From positions 124,001 to 188,000 of the forward strand of contig NZ_FMYL01000006.1 in assembly GCF_900096955.1 (NCBI RefSeq): DNA of 64,000 nucleotides, given 5' to 3'. Below are positions 35,700 through 45,150 of the stretch, one piece after another. The notes beneath the pieces are model-generated. The model saw only the letters and a program-made list of their open reading frames with translations. It was not told the origin of the DNA and did no database searches. The translations under genes and the position numbers were made by a program. This DNA comes from Acinetobacter boissieri. GTDB taxonomy: Bacteria > Pseudomonadota > Gammaproteobacteria > Pseudomonadales > Moraxellaceae. Position 1 is the stretch's first letter. Every line of letters begins with the position of its first letter.

Positions 35700-36085
35700 T
35701 ATGCTTGGCTATTGCGCATGAGTTGATCAAGGCGAGGTCGAGCAAAATAAATAATGACCATAAAGCTCAGCATGGTTCCTGTTTGCATTTTAAATGGTGT
35801 GGCTTTAAATTCGCCATAGCTCAAGAGGTTATCGAGTAAACAATAAAAAAGTACCAGTAACATGCTTAATAGTAGCGGTATACGTTTAATACCTACAGCA
35901 AGTAGAGCAATAGTGAGTACCACAAAAGTCGCTACAGTAGATTGCCAATTTAAATTGGCACAAATCATACTAATTAAAAAAGCCATAATGGGTAAGACAA
36001 TATATAAAATACGATCTAGTTTTTTCTGAGCATTATTTTGCTGTGCTAAAGCATGCAGTAGCTCATCTTGATTTTGTTTAGACAT
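35699..36085 (-). CDS. Hypothetical four-helix membrane protein
   Basis: 128 residues. A short charged N-terminus (MSKQNQDELLHALAQQNNAQKKLD) is followed by four predicted helices (about 27-45, 49-66, 69-85, 100-117). There are no conserved motifs I recognise. Its stop codon lies at the end of the fadD terminator hairpin. It may belong to Acinetobacter-specific small membrane proteins; function unknown. Confidence 0.65.
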   Translation of the reverse strand: MSKQNQDELLHALAQQNNAQKKLDRILYIVLPIMAFLISMICANLNWQSTVATFVVLTIALLAVGIKRIPLLLSMLLVLFYCLLDNLLSYGEFKATPFKMQTGTMLSFMVIIYFARPRLDQLMRNSQA

Positions 36086-36186
36086 ATTTTTTCCATATAC
36101 AAATTGCTATATTTAACCGAAAAAATCATTAAAAAGCCATGATATGATAACGCATAACAGATAAATTTGATTGAGATGACAATATA

Positions 36187-36585
36187 ATGCAAAGCATCAG
36201 TGCAGTGGTTTATATTATTCTGATTGCTTGTTTACTACCGTATGTATTTACAGTAATTGCAAAAGTGGTAGGTGGCTTTAAATTTAAAGATAATCAGAAC
36301 CCTAGAGATTTTCTTGCGCAAACGACAGGTTTGGCCGCACGAGCAAATGCAGTACAGAAAAATAGTTTTGAAAGCCTTCCATTATTTATTGCCGCCATAT
36401 TAATGGCAGAGTATATGGTGGTGAATCAATATTTTATTTATAAATTAGGTTCGATGTATATTCTTCTTCGTATTGCTTATGGCGTTTGCTATTTGGCCAA
36501 CTGGAGCAAATTGCGTTCTATCGTATGGTTTCTTTCTATGGCCTGCCCAATTTTACTTTTAGTTTTGGTGATTCGTTTAAACTAA
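36187..36585 (+). CDS. MAPEG family membrane protein
   Basis: 132 residues with four membrane helices, and the segment TTGLAARANAVQKNSFESLPLFIAAILMAEYM matches the MAPEG fold (glutathione transferase-like, eicosanoid family), with the Asn/Glu residues of its glutathione site. Bacterial MAPEG proteins may have glutathione transferase or peroxidase activity; the substrate here is unknown. GAG about 10 bases before the ATG is a modest ribosome site. It is monocistronic by spacing. Confidence 0.8.
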   Translation: MQSISAVVYIILIACLLPYVFTVIAKVVGGFKFKDNQNPRDFLAQTTGLAARANAVQKNSFESLPLFIAAILMAEYMVVNQYFIYKLGSMYILLRIAYGVCYLANWSKLRSIVWFLSMACPILLLVLVIRLN

Positions 36586-36821
36586 AACTGCCATGATCAG
36601 TATCATTTTAGTTAAACAAATTTTGTCAAGATAGTGTCATATTACTCATCTATCATCAGTTTAGGTACAGAAAAAACTAGATTTATCGGCTATAGTATGG
36701 CGAGAGCTACGTCATACCATTGTGTATATCCACATGAATTTTGGAAAAGCAGTTAAAAATCATGGTGGTAAAATGTATAATTTATGACGTAATCCATTTG
36801 ACAGTCATATAGAGTATTGAA

Positions 36822-37346
36822 ATGAGCTATAACAATATCCCACCAGGTAAAGATGCGCCAAATGATATTTATGTCATTATTGAAATTCCTGCAAATGCTG
36901 CGCCAATCAAGTATGAAATTGATAAAGATTCAGATGCTTTATTTGTAGACCGTTTTATGGGTACAGCTATGTTTTACCCTGCAAACTACGGTTATGTACC
37001 AAATACATTGTCTGAAGATGGTGACCCATTAGATGTATTGGTTGTAACACCACACCCAGTTGCACCGGGTTCAGTGATTCGTTGCCGTCCAGTTGGTAAA
37101 CTGAAAATGGAAGATGATGGTGGTATTGATGCAAAATTGATTGCTGTACCGCATGAGAAACTGTCACCTTTGTATAAAGATGTACAAGAATATACAGATC
37201 TACCTCAGTTATTGATTAGCCAAATTGAACATTTCTTTGCACACTATAAAGATTTAGAGCCTGGTAAGTGGGTGAAAATTTCTGGCTGGGAAGGTGCAGA
37301 TGTTGCAAAAGCTGAAATATTAAAAGCGATTGAAGCAGCTAAATAA
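36822..37346 (+). CDS. ppa: Inorganic pyrophosphatase, family I
   Basis: 174 residues. It splits pyrophosphate to phosphate in the cytoplasm, driving biosynthetic reactions. The metal-binding signature [10 protein letters not shown] is at about residues 66-75, with the [15 protein letters not shown] and [15 protein letters not shown] ([12 protein letters not shown]) segments typical of bacterial hexameric Ppa. Its own terminator follows, shared with oprD. Confidence 0.96.
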   Translation: MSYNNIPPGKDAPNDIYVIIEIPANAAPIKYEIDKDSDALFVDRFMGTAMFYPANYGYVPNTLSEDGDPLDVLVVTPHPVAPGSVIRCRPVGKLKMEDDGGIDAKLIAVPHEKLSPLYKDVQEYTDLPQLLISQIEHFFAHYKDLEPGKWVKISGWEGADVAKAEILKAIEAAK

Positions 37347-37358
37347 TTCTAGTGGTAT

Positions 37359-37389
37359 AAAAAAACCTACACAATGTGTAGGTTTTTTT
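37359..37389. terminator. Bidirectional terminator ppa / oprD
   Basis: AAAAAAACCTACAC-AAT-GTGTAGGTTTTTTT, a 14-bp perfect stem with A- and T-runs, between convergent genes. Confidence 0.93.
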
Positions 37390-37414
37390 TACTTAAAGAT
37401 ACTGTAATTTGAGC

Positions 37415-38686
37415 TTAGAAGTTCACAGTATATTCAATGAAGCCACGCCAATCACTTCCGTTACCTATATAAGATCTGTACGCATCGTTGGTACGGTAAG
37501 TTGAATTACGGAGTTTAACGCTCAAACCTTTCGCAAAGCCATTTTGAACTGTATATTTAACTTGGTTGAATAACTCGCGCTCAGTTCCTTTTTTGCTTTC
37601 ACCATCAACTTTGATATTCCAGCCATAAAGGTATGCAGTTGTCCAAGATAGACCTGGTACACCAAATTCACCTAAGTCAATTGAGTACATGGCTTGCATA
37701 GATTTTTCACTATTACCATTAAAATCAGAGAAGTATGAGTTAGGTAAGGCAAATGTTGCACCACCATCACCTGCTATGCCGTAGTCATAACCCACATTAC
37801 CACTGCTTTGTTGGTAAGTTAGCATTCCAGTATGTGGACCTTGGTTATATGTTGCAGAAGTTGCCCAAAAATTATTCTTTTTGGCTGTGTCTGCAGCACC
37901 TGTTGGGTAAGATAGTGACTTATAGATGCCTGCATCATATTTAGTATGATAGCCACTTGCATCAAGTGTTAAAGATGCTTTGTTTGCTAAAGCCATCTTA
38001 TAATTTAAGTTTAAAAAATTACGTTCTAAAGCATCTTCAAGCTTAGAACCAAAGTATGAACCACTCAAAGAATCTGTAAATTTATAGCTAGCACCCCATA
38101 CATCGGCACGTTTTAGGTGGTTACCATCGCTTGAAATTTGGTTTACGTCTTGGTCTTTTGTAAAGTGACCATATGTTAATTCAAGGTTTTTAAATTCACG
38201 GCTTGTGACCAATGTACCTGTAAAATATTCAGGAGTTAAGCGGTAATCACTGCTTGAAAGTACGGGCAGTTGTAAATATTGTGTACCATATACAACCGTT
38301 GTATTTGAGATACGTGCTTTAATATTTGCTCCACCACGGGTCCACTGGTCGCTTTTTTGACCATTGGCATACAGCATTTGATTGCCAGCTTTATTATTTT
38401 CGCCAAGTTTGAAAGTAAAGTCGCCAATAAGACCTGCACCAAAGCCAACAAGGCCTTGAGTATAGCCAGAATCTATTTTGACAATTGCAGTTTGTCCCCA
38501 TGAGTTAGTATCTGCACGACCATCTGTTCTATCGCGGTACATCCAACCATTACGGAATAAAATAGACCCTTTTTCATCTTCAACAAAGCCTTTTGCTTCA
38601 CTTTGTTCGCTTGCATGTAGTGTTGTTGACAGTAGTGCCGCGTTTACGACCAATGCAAGTGCTAATTTTTTGTGTATTTTTGGCAT
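37415..38686 (-). CDS. oprD: OprD-family outer-membrane porin
   Basis: 423 residues from the ATG at 38686, preceded by GGGGA on the minus strand. An upstream in-frame ATG at 38731 adds 15 residues that are not part of the signal peptide. Residues 1-25 (MPKIHKKLALALVVNAALLSTTLHA) form the signal peptide. The rest is an 18-strand barrel of OprD/Occ type (FRNGWMYRDRTDGRAD at the start, WRGFIEYTVNF at the end, C-terminal Phe). Occ porins let small basic or acidic substrates, and some carbapenems, cross. No disruption is seen. Exact channel class is not assignable by eye. Confidence 0.88.
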   Translation of the reverse strand: MPKIHKKLALALVVNAALLSTTLHASEQSEAKGFVEDEKGSILFRNGWMYRDRTDGRADTNSWGQTAIVKIDSGYTQGLVGFGAGLIGDFTFKLGENNKAGNQMLYANGQKSDQWTRGGANIKARISNTTVVYGTQYLQLPVLSSSDYRLTPEYFTGTLVTSREFKNLELTYGHFTKDQDVNQISSDGNHLKRADVWGASYKFTDSLSGSYFGSKLEDALERNFLNLNYKMALANKASLTLDASGYHTKYDAGIYKSLSYPTGAADTAKKNNFWATSATYNQGPHTGMLTYQQSSGNVGYDYGIAGDGGATFALPNSYFSDFNGNSEKSMQAMYSIDLGEFGVPGLSWTTAYLYGWNIKVDGESKKGTERELFNQVKYTVQNGFAKGLSVKLRNSTYRTNDAYRSYIGNGSDWRGFIEYTVNF

Positions 38687-38990
38687 GTATATCCCCGAAG
38701 ATGAACTACAGTTCTGAGCTAGTTGAAACACAGTAAGGTAACAGAAAGACTAAACAATTTATAACAAAGAAAACATTATTTGCAAATTTATTTACCATCT
38801 AAAGAATATAAACTGCCAATTTATCAGGTATTTTTCAATGTTATTGGTCAAATAGTCCTGATTTAAATATTCAAAAATTATACCAACTTACTAAATTTGA
38901 GTGAAAAAGTGTAATTTTTTTTAAGGCTTGTGTTGTTGGTCTACTATTTGCTATTTTTGTCAGGTGGTTAAACTATAAACGAGTGTCAAC
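38687..38990. other. 304-bp gap between oprD and TorF-type gene
   Basis: The divergent promoter region; AT-rich, with no gene, repeat or recognised operator visible. Confidence 0.6.
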
Positions 38991-39773
38991 ATGATTAAAA
39001 AAATTGTAACTGTGTCATTACTTACAGCAGCTTCGGGGCTAGTCATGGCGCAAGATAACGCACTTCAAGCGTATGGCTTGACTTTTAGTGGTGCAGCAAC
39101 ACTTGCTTCAGACTATCGTTTTCGTGGTCAGTCTCAAACAGAAAATGACCCAGCATTGCAAGGTACATTTACGCTAACACACACTTCAGGATTATATTTT
39201 AATGTATTTGCCTCAAGTGTAGATTTACCACTTTCAAATGGTAAGTCGGCACATTTGGAATTAGATCCAACGTTGGGTTTTACAACACCAATTACATTAG
39301 GCCAAATTAAACCCAATTTAGATGTAGGAGTTGCATATTATAATTACCCAAGTGCAAGTGACTTAAACTACCCCGAATTTTATGCAAAAATTAGTTTTGC
39401 GGATGCAATGATTAAAGGTGATGTACTTACGCCAAGCATTTCCTATAGTTATAAGTATGGCGGTACAGCAACATCAGATGTGATGGGGGATGATGTTAGT
39501 AATTGGAATTTTAACCTTGCGTATAGTGCACCCTTTGCAGATACGGGTTTTGGTGGGGTAGCGAGTGTTGGCTATACTAAAGCAAACCAAAATATTTATG
39601 GTAATGATGATAATTTTGTAGATTGGAAAGCAGGTGTAACCTACGGATTTAAATCAGTAAATGGATTAACTGCTGAATTAGATGCTGTAGGTTCGACCAT
39701 TGATGGCTATACAGGTGCAGCAAATCGTGCAGTAGATGCTGGTGCGATGTTTAGTTTAACTAAAACTTTCTAA
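38991..39773 (+). CDS. TorF-family putative outer-membrane porin
   Basis: 260 residues. A signal peptide ends VMA at about 20. The mature part begins with AYGLTFSGAATLASDYRFRGQSQTENDPALQGTF, the conserved N-terminus of the TorF family (TIGR02001), and it has a barrel-type alternation ending in ...SLTKTF with terminal Phe. These are predicted outer-membrane proteins of unknown cargo. It is divergent from an OprD gene over 304 bp; whether they share control is unclear. Confidence 0.85.
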   Translation: MIKKIVTVSLLTAASGLVMAQDNALQAYGLTFSGAATLASDYRFRGQSQTENDPALQGTFTLTHTSGLYFNVFASSVDLPLSNGKSAHLELDPTLGFTTPITLGQIKPNLDVGVAYYNYPSASDLNYPEFYAKISFADAMIKGDVLTPSISYSYKYGGTATSDVMGDDVSNWNFNLAYSAPFADTGFGGVASVGYTKANQNIYGNDDNFVDWKAGVTYGFKSVNGLTAELDAVGSTIDGYTGAANRAVDAGAMFSLTKTF

Positions 39774-39805
39774 AACCATAAAGTTCGCTTACAACGAGCG
39801 CCTTT

Positions 39806-41293
39806 TTATTCAAAAGGCGTTCTGTAAGACAAGGCTTCTGATAGATGTTTGCTCTGAATATGTTCGATACCATCTAAATCAGCAATTGTTCGAGCCACAC
39901 GTAAAATACGATGATAGCCTCTCACTGATAAGCTCAGTTTTTTCTGTGCAAGCGATAACATGCGTTGGCATGGTTGATCTAATTGGCAATACTGTTCTAA
40001 ATCACTGTTTTTTAATGATTGATTTTGTGTTTTTTGGCGTTGTATCTGTCGCTCATAAGCCATATTAACACGTCTTTGTACTGTATCTGAGTTTTCAGAT
40101 TGTTGAGATACTTGCATGTCCTGATAACTGATTGGGGGGACGTCTATATGTAAATCTATGCGGTCAAGTAAAGGTCCAGAAATACGATTTTGATAACGTT
40201 TAATTTGATCTAGACTACATTGACAACGTTGATCTTGGTTAAAATAATAACCACAGGGGCATGGATTCATGGCAGCAATCAATTGAAAATCTGCTGGAAA
40301 TATAGTTTTCCCCGAGGCACGTGATATAGTGATCTCTTTACTTTCAAGTGGTTGTCTTAATACTTCGAATGCTTTACGGTCAAATTCAGGAAGTTCATCT
40401 AAGAACAGTACACCATGATGTGCTAAAGTGATTTCACCGGGTTTTGGTTGTGATCCACCACCGACTAAAGCGACAGCAGAGCAGGTGTGGTGTGGCGCTC
40501 GAAATGGTCGTGTACCTAATATATATTCTTGATTGGCAATAGAATATATATTTGCAACCTCAAGCATCTGCTTATGATTTAGTGAGGGTAAAATACCTGC
40601 TAAACATGAAGATAAAAGCGTTTTTCCTGTACCTGGCGGCCCCCTAAATAATAAAGAATGCCCACCTGTTGCTGCAATCTCGAGTGCTCTTTTTGCGGCA
40701 AATTGTCCTTTAACATCACTTAAATCTGATGTACGTTTTTGATGATATGGCTCCGAAGACATTTCCCCTTGTACAAGAGGTTGAGTATTGGAAAGGTGGT
40801 CGCATACAGACTTTAAATCTGGGGCTGTAAACCACTTAAGGCTTGAAAGTTGCTGTATATATTGCTGATTTTTTGTGGGTAAAATTAAAGCACGTTGTTC
40901 ATGTTCACAAGCCATTGCGATGGTGAGTATGCTACGAACGGATCTTAATCGACCATCAAGTGCCAACTCTCCAACAAATTCATAATGATGTGCATGTAAC
41001 GATGGAATTTGTCCGGAAGCAATTAATATACCAATTGCAATAGGTAAATCTAAACGGGTACCTTCTTTTGGTAAATCTGCAGGTGCTAAATTAATCGTCA
41101 ATCGTTTACTCGGAAATGTGAATCCACTATTAATAATTGCCGAGCGTACACGGTCTTTACTTTCTCGAACGGCTGTTTCTGGCAAACCCACAATAGTGAG
41201 TGAAGGTAAGCCCTGACTAATATGGACTTCAACTTCAATGAGTGGTGCAGACAATCCACAAATACTACGGGTATATATTTTAGAAAATGACAT
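39806..41293 (-). CDS. comM: ComM/YifB-family Mg-chelatase-like AAA+ ATPase
   Basis: 495 residues, close to ComM. An N-terminal S5/Lon-like domain (about 1-170) is followed by an AAA+ core with Walker A FRGPPGTGKTLLSSC near 215, Walker B LFLDELPEF near 295, and a Mg_chelatase C-terminal domain. ComM is a hexameric helicase that aids branch migration during natural transformation and is widespread in Acinetobacter. It also lies next to the NtrC-like site upstream of glnK but is transcribed away from it. Confidence 0.93.
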   Translation of the reverse strand: MSFSKIYTRSICGLSAPLIEVEVHISQGLPSLTIVGLPETAVRESKDRVRSAIINSGFTFPSKRLTINLAPADLPKEGTRLDLPIAIGILIASGQIPSLHAHHYEFVGELALDGRLRSVRSILTIAMACEHEQRALILPTKNQQYIQQLSSLKWFTAPDLKSVCDHLSNTQPLVQGEMSSEPYHQKRTSDLSDVKGQFAAKRALEIAATGGHSLLFRGPPGTGKTLLSSCLAGILPSLNHKQMLEVANIYSIANQEYILGTRPFRAPHHTCSAVALVGGGSQPKPGEITLAHHGVLFLDELPEFDRKAFEVLRQPLESKEITISRASGKTIFPADFQLIAAMNPCPCGYYFNQDQRCQCSLDQIKRYQNRISGPLLDRIDLHIDVPPISYQDMQVSQQSENSDTVQRRVNMAYERQIQRQKTQNQSLKNSDLEQYCQLDQPCQRMLSLAQKKLSLSVRGYHRILRVARTIADLDGIEHIQSKHLSEALSYRTPFE

Positions 41294-41361
41294 TTTTATT
41301 CCATTTCAGTGCTTTTTTGTGACATGGTAAATTATGGTGTTAACTTTTGGTGCAAATGGTA

Positions 41362-41378
41362 TGCACTATTGTTGTGCT
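41362..41378. promoter_or_regulatory. NtrC-like binding site
   Basis: TGCAC-N7-GTGCT (TGCACTATTGTTGTGCT) fits the NtrC dyad TGCAC-N7-GTGCA with one mismatch. A partly overlapping TGGTGCA half-site lies at 41349-41355. It is about 250 bp upstream of the glnK sigma-54 promoter, the place for an enhancer. Confidence 0.6.
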
Positions 41379-41625
41379 GTAAAATATGCGTAATATTAAA
41401 GAAAATAATTAAATATGTGTGATCTGTATATCATTTTTATAGAAATTAACTTATTACTGCAAATATTTTAATGTTTGATAGTTTATAGTCATGTCTAAAG
41501 TATGAAAAATAAGCATACATCTACAGATATTTAAGCAGATGTCTAAATGTATATTAATATAAATTGAATCATTTCAATATTAAAGAGTGCCCTTTAAGCA
41601 AAACTAAAAAGTTTATACTGTATTA

Positions 41626-41642
41626 TTGGCACGAAATTTGAA
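41626..41642 (+). promoter_or_regulatory. Sigma-54 promoter of glnK-amtB
   Basis: TTGGCACG-AAAT-TTGAA matches the RpoN consensus at -24 fully and at -12 with A in place of C; GG and GA are 12 bp apart. Start of transcription would be near 41653, 36 bases before the ATG. Confidence 0.75.
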
Positions 41643-41685
41643 CATAAATTGATGTAATAACTAAGCAATCAGGCGAAGGAAATAA

Positions 41686-42027
<342 letters not shown>

Positions 42028-42086
42028 CTTGGCATAAACATTGCTAAGAGCTGAATAACTTGCAAAACATACAGCTTGGGGGAGTC

Positions 42087-43469
42087 ATGAAAAAGATAAT
42101 AATGGCGCTTGGTTTGGCCAGCGCATTGTTAGGTGGTAGTGCAACATGGGCGGAAGAAGCCAGCTCAGTTGCGCCAACATCTACATCAGTTAGCACCAGC
42201 ACAGTTGCACCTGTGACCACAACGGCAACAGCGACACCTGCGACAACAACAACTACACCTGCGAAACCGAAACTTGATACAGGTGATACAGCTTGGGTGC
42301 TCATTTCAACAGCACTTGTGCTGATGATGACGATTCCTGGGCTTGCATTATTTTATAGCGGTATGGTGCGTAAGAAAAATGTCCTTGCAACTATGGCACA
42401 TAGTTTAATTGCAACGGCTGTAGTAAGTATTGTGTGGGTTGTTATTGGATATACACTTGCTTTTGATACAGGTAATGCCTTTGTTGGTGGTTTAAGTAAA
42501 ACCATGCTTTCGGGAATTACTTTAGATGCATTGCAAGGAACCATTCCAGAAATTTTATTTGTTATTTTTCAAATGACTTTTGCGATTATTACAGTTGCAA
42601 TTATTAGTGGTTCAGTTGCAGAGCGAATGAAGTTTGGTTCATTTGTTGTATTTATTGCCATTTGGATTATTGTTGTTTATGCACCAATTACCCACTGGGT
42701 ATGGGGTGGCGGTTGGTTAGGTACAGATGGTGCACTAGATTTTGCAGGTGGCACAGTTGTTCATATTAACTCTGGTGTTGCAGGTTTAGTAGCATCTTAT
42801 GTTATAGGTAAACGTGTTGGCTTAGGTAAAGAGTCAATGGCACCGCATAATTTAACCCTTTCAGTGATTGGTGCAAGTTTACTGTGGGTGGGTTGGTTTG
42901 GCTTTAACGGTGGTTCAGCTTTAGGCGCCAATGGTGCTGCAGGTTATGCACTCGTTACAACTCAAGTTGCCGCAGCCGCTGCAGCGATTTCATGGGGCTT
43001 GATTGAAAAGTTTGTAAGAGGCAAAGCATCTGTTTTAGGTATTGCTTCTGGTGCAGTTGCAGGTCTTGTTGTGATTACACCTGCTGCAGGATATGTGACT
43101 GTAGGTGGTTCACTGGTTATGGGTCTGATTGGTGGTGTAGTATGTTTTTGGGGCACAACTGCACTTAAACGTGCACTGAAAGCAGATGATTCTTTAGATG
43201 CCTTTGGTTTACATGCTGTGGGTGGTATAGCCGGTGCATTGTTAACAGGTGTTTTCGCAAGTCCATTTATTATGGGTGATAAAGCACCAACAGACCTAAT
43301 GCATCAGCTTTGGGTACAAACTGAAGGTGTGCTTGCAACGATCGCTTATAGTGCTGTATGTACATTTGTGATCTTAAAAGTAATTGATGTGATGATGGGT
43401 CTACGTGTAAGTACAGATGACGAGCGTATGGGCTTAGATCTGAGTCAACACGGTGAGCGTGTCGAATAA
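42087..43469 (+). CDS. amtB: Ammonium transporter
   Basis: 460 residues from the ATG at 42087, with GGGGGAG just before it. A cleavable signal peptide is followed by a Thr/Ala-rich linker of about 40 residues (VAPTSTSVSTSTVAPVTTTA and onwards), then 11 membrane helices. AmtB motifs include DTAWVLISTALVLMMTIPGLALFYSG, FAGGTVVHINSGVAGLVA (His of the twin-His pair) and DDSLDAFGLHAVGGIAGALLTG. It works with GlnK. A terminator follows. Confidence 0.95.
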   Translation: MKKIIMALGLASALLGGSATWAEEASSVAPTSTSVSTSTVAPVTTTATATPATTTTTPAKPKLDTGDTAWVLISTALVLMMTIPGLALFYSGMVRKKNVLATMAHSLIATAVVSIVWVVIGYTLAFDTGNAFVGGLSKTMLSGITLDALQGTIPEILFVIFQMTFAIITVAIISGSVAERMKFGSFVVFIAIWIIVVYAPITHWVWGGGWLGTDGALDFAGGTVVHINSGVAGLVASYVIGKRVGLGKESMAPHNLTLSVIGASLLWVGWFGFNGGSALGANGAAGYALVTTQVAAAAAAISWGLIEKFVRGKASVLGIASGAVAGLVVITPAAGYVTVGGSLVMGLIGGVVCFWGTTALKRALKADDSLDAFGLHAVGGIAGALLTGVFASPFIMGDKAPTDLMHQLWVQTEGVLATIAYSAVCTFVILKVIDVMMGLRVSTDDERMGLDLSQHGERVE

Positions 43470-43484
43470 CCATTGTTTTGCTGT

Positions 43485-43514
43485 AAAATAGCTCCTATAT
43501 AGGGGCTATTTTTA
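43485..43514 (+). terminator. Terminator of glnK-amtB
   Basis: AAAATAGCTCC-TATATA-GGGGCTATTTT, an 11-bp stem with one G-T pair, plus T-run. Confidence 0.9.
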
Positions 43515-43591
43515 TTTTAAACACAACATTTAGTATCTCGATGTTTTTTGATACACTAGAGCAAATATGGCTGATTGACTGAAAAATTATA

Positions 43592-44062
43592 ATGTATTGT
43601 CCATTTTGTAATGTTCCAGATAGTAAAGTCATTGACTCGCGGCTCGCCGCTGAAGGGAGTCAAGTGAGGCGGCGTAGAGAGTGTGCAGGCTGTGGCGAAC
43701 GATTTACCACGTTTGAAACCTATGAAATGGTCATGCCACGTGTGATTAAATCAAACAAAAAAAATGAGCCTTTCGATGAAATAAAGTTACGAAAGTCTTT
43801 AATGCATGCTTTGCAGAAACGTCCTGTAACACAAGAAAAAATAGAAGCCGTCCTGAACGATATTCAACAAAAAATTCGTAGATTGGGTGAGCGAGATGTC
43901 ACATCATTGCGTATTGGTGAGATTGTGATGCAAGCTTTATTTGTATTAGATCATGTTGCTTATGTGCGCTTTGCATCGGTATACCAAGATTTCCAAGATG
44001 TTGAAGCCTTTCGTAAACATATTGCCCAAATGCAACAAATACAAGATACAGGCAATATATGA
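43592..44062 (+). CDS. nrdR: Transcriptional repressor NrdR
   Basis: 156 residues. The zinc ribbon is [15 protein letters not shown]...[17 protein letters not shown] (N-terminus) and the ATP-cone domain (about 47-140) begins near [22 protein letters not shown]. NrdR represses ribonucleotide reductase genes when (d)ATP is plentiful. The ATG at 43592 has no clear ribosome site. Its stop overlaps the ribD start (ATGA), beginning the riboflavin operon. Confidence 0.95.
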   Translation: MYCPFCNVPDSKVIDSRLAAEGSQVRRRRECAGCGERFTTFETYEMVMPRVIKSNKKNEPFDEIKLRKSLMHALQKRPVTQEKIEAVLNDIQQKIRRLGERDVTSLRIGEIVMQALFVLDHVAYVRFASVYQDFQDVEAFRKHIAQMQQIQDTGNI

Positions 44063-45150
44063 ACTCAATTTTTTCTGAACAAGAACAACAATATATGCAA
44101 GAGGCTATTGCCCTTGCACATCAGGCGCGTTATGCCACCAAACCCAACCCTAATGTAGGCTGTGTGATTGTTAAAGACGGCAAGATTGTCGGCAGAGGTT
44201 TTCACCCTAAGGCAGGACAACCTCATGCGGAAGTCTTTGCATTGGCTGAAGCAGGTGAGCAAGCCAAAGGTGCAACAGCTTATGTGACTTTAGAGCCATG
44301 TGCACATTTTGGTAAAACACCACCATGTGCTTTGGCTTTAGTGAAAGCAGGGGTTAGCGAGGTGGTGATTGCCAATTTAGACCCCAATCCATTGGTGGCA
44401 GGTAAGGGTATAACAATACTTAAAGATGCAGGAATACAGGTTCGACATGGGCTGTGTGATGCACAGGCAAAAATGTTAAACCTTGGCTTTTTAAAGACAA
44501 TGGCTACAGGTTTGCCATATGTACGTTTAAAACTTGCTTCTAGCTTAGATGGCCGAACAGCCATGGCATCGGGTGAATCTAAGTGGATTACGGGAGCTGA
44601 GGCACGCCAAGATGTACAGCATTTGCGTGCAATTTCTGGTGCAGTGGTAACAGGTATTCAAACAGTTTTAGCCGATGATTGCCAACTGAATGTACGACAA
44701 CTTAAAAATGTAGATTTATCCACGATTGTACAGCCCAAAAGAGTGGTATTAGACCGTCAAGGACGTTTGCCACTCAATGCAAAAATTTTGCAACAGCCTG
44801 AGCAAACTATGGTTATGACGCCGTTTCGTGCAGAACTTGATGCTTTAGGTGTGATACAAATTGAGCCCCAACCTTTAAGTGCTTTATTTCAGTTATTGGC
44901 CCAACAATACCAAATTCATGATGTTTTAGTTGAAGCAGGAGCAACACTTGCGACAGCATGTTTAGAAGAAGGCTTAATTGATGAGTTGATTCACTATATT
45001 GCGCCAACTTTACTTGGGCAAACAGCACGCCCAATGTTTTCAGCACAGTTAGCATTACTTGCAACACAAAAAAGATTCAACATTACTGATATGACCCAAA
45101 TTGGGCAAGATATACGCCTGACCATGACACCTGTTACAGGGGCAGTATGA
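44059..45150 (+). CDS. ribD: Riboflavin biosynthesis bifunctional deaminase/reductase RibD
   Basis: 363 residues. The N-terminal deaminase has the zinc motif HAEVFAL...[11 protein letters not shown] (about 55-95), and the C-terminal reductase domain (about 150-360) uses NADPH to reduce the ribosylamino-uracil. Together they carry out steps two and three of riboflavin synthesis. Starts inside the nrdR stop; stops inside the DNA methylase start, both by ATGA overlaps. Confidence 0.95.
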   Translation: MNSIFSEQEQQYMQEAIALAHQARYATKPNPNVGCVIVKDGKIVGRGFHPKAGQPHAEVFALAEAGEQAKGATAYVTLEPCAHFGKTPPCALALVKAGVSEVVIANLDPNPLVAGKGITILKDAGIQVRHGLCDAQAKMLNLGFLKTMATGLPYVRLKLASSLDGRTAMASGESKWITGAEARQDVQHLRAISGAVVTGIQTVLADDCQLNVRQLKNVDLSTIVQPKRVVLDRQGRLPLNAKILQQPEQTMVMTPFRAELDALGVIQIEPQPLSALFQLLAQQYQIHDVLVEAGATLATACLEEGLIDELIHYIAPTLLGQTARPMFSAQLALLATQKRFNITDMTQIGQDIRLTMTPVTGAV

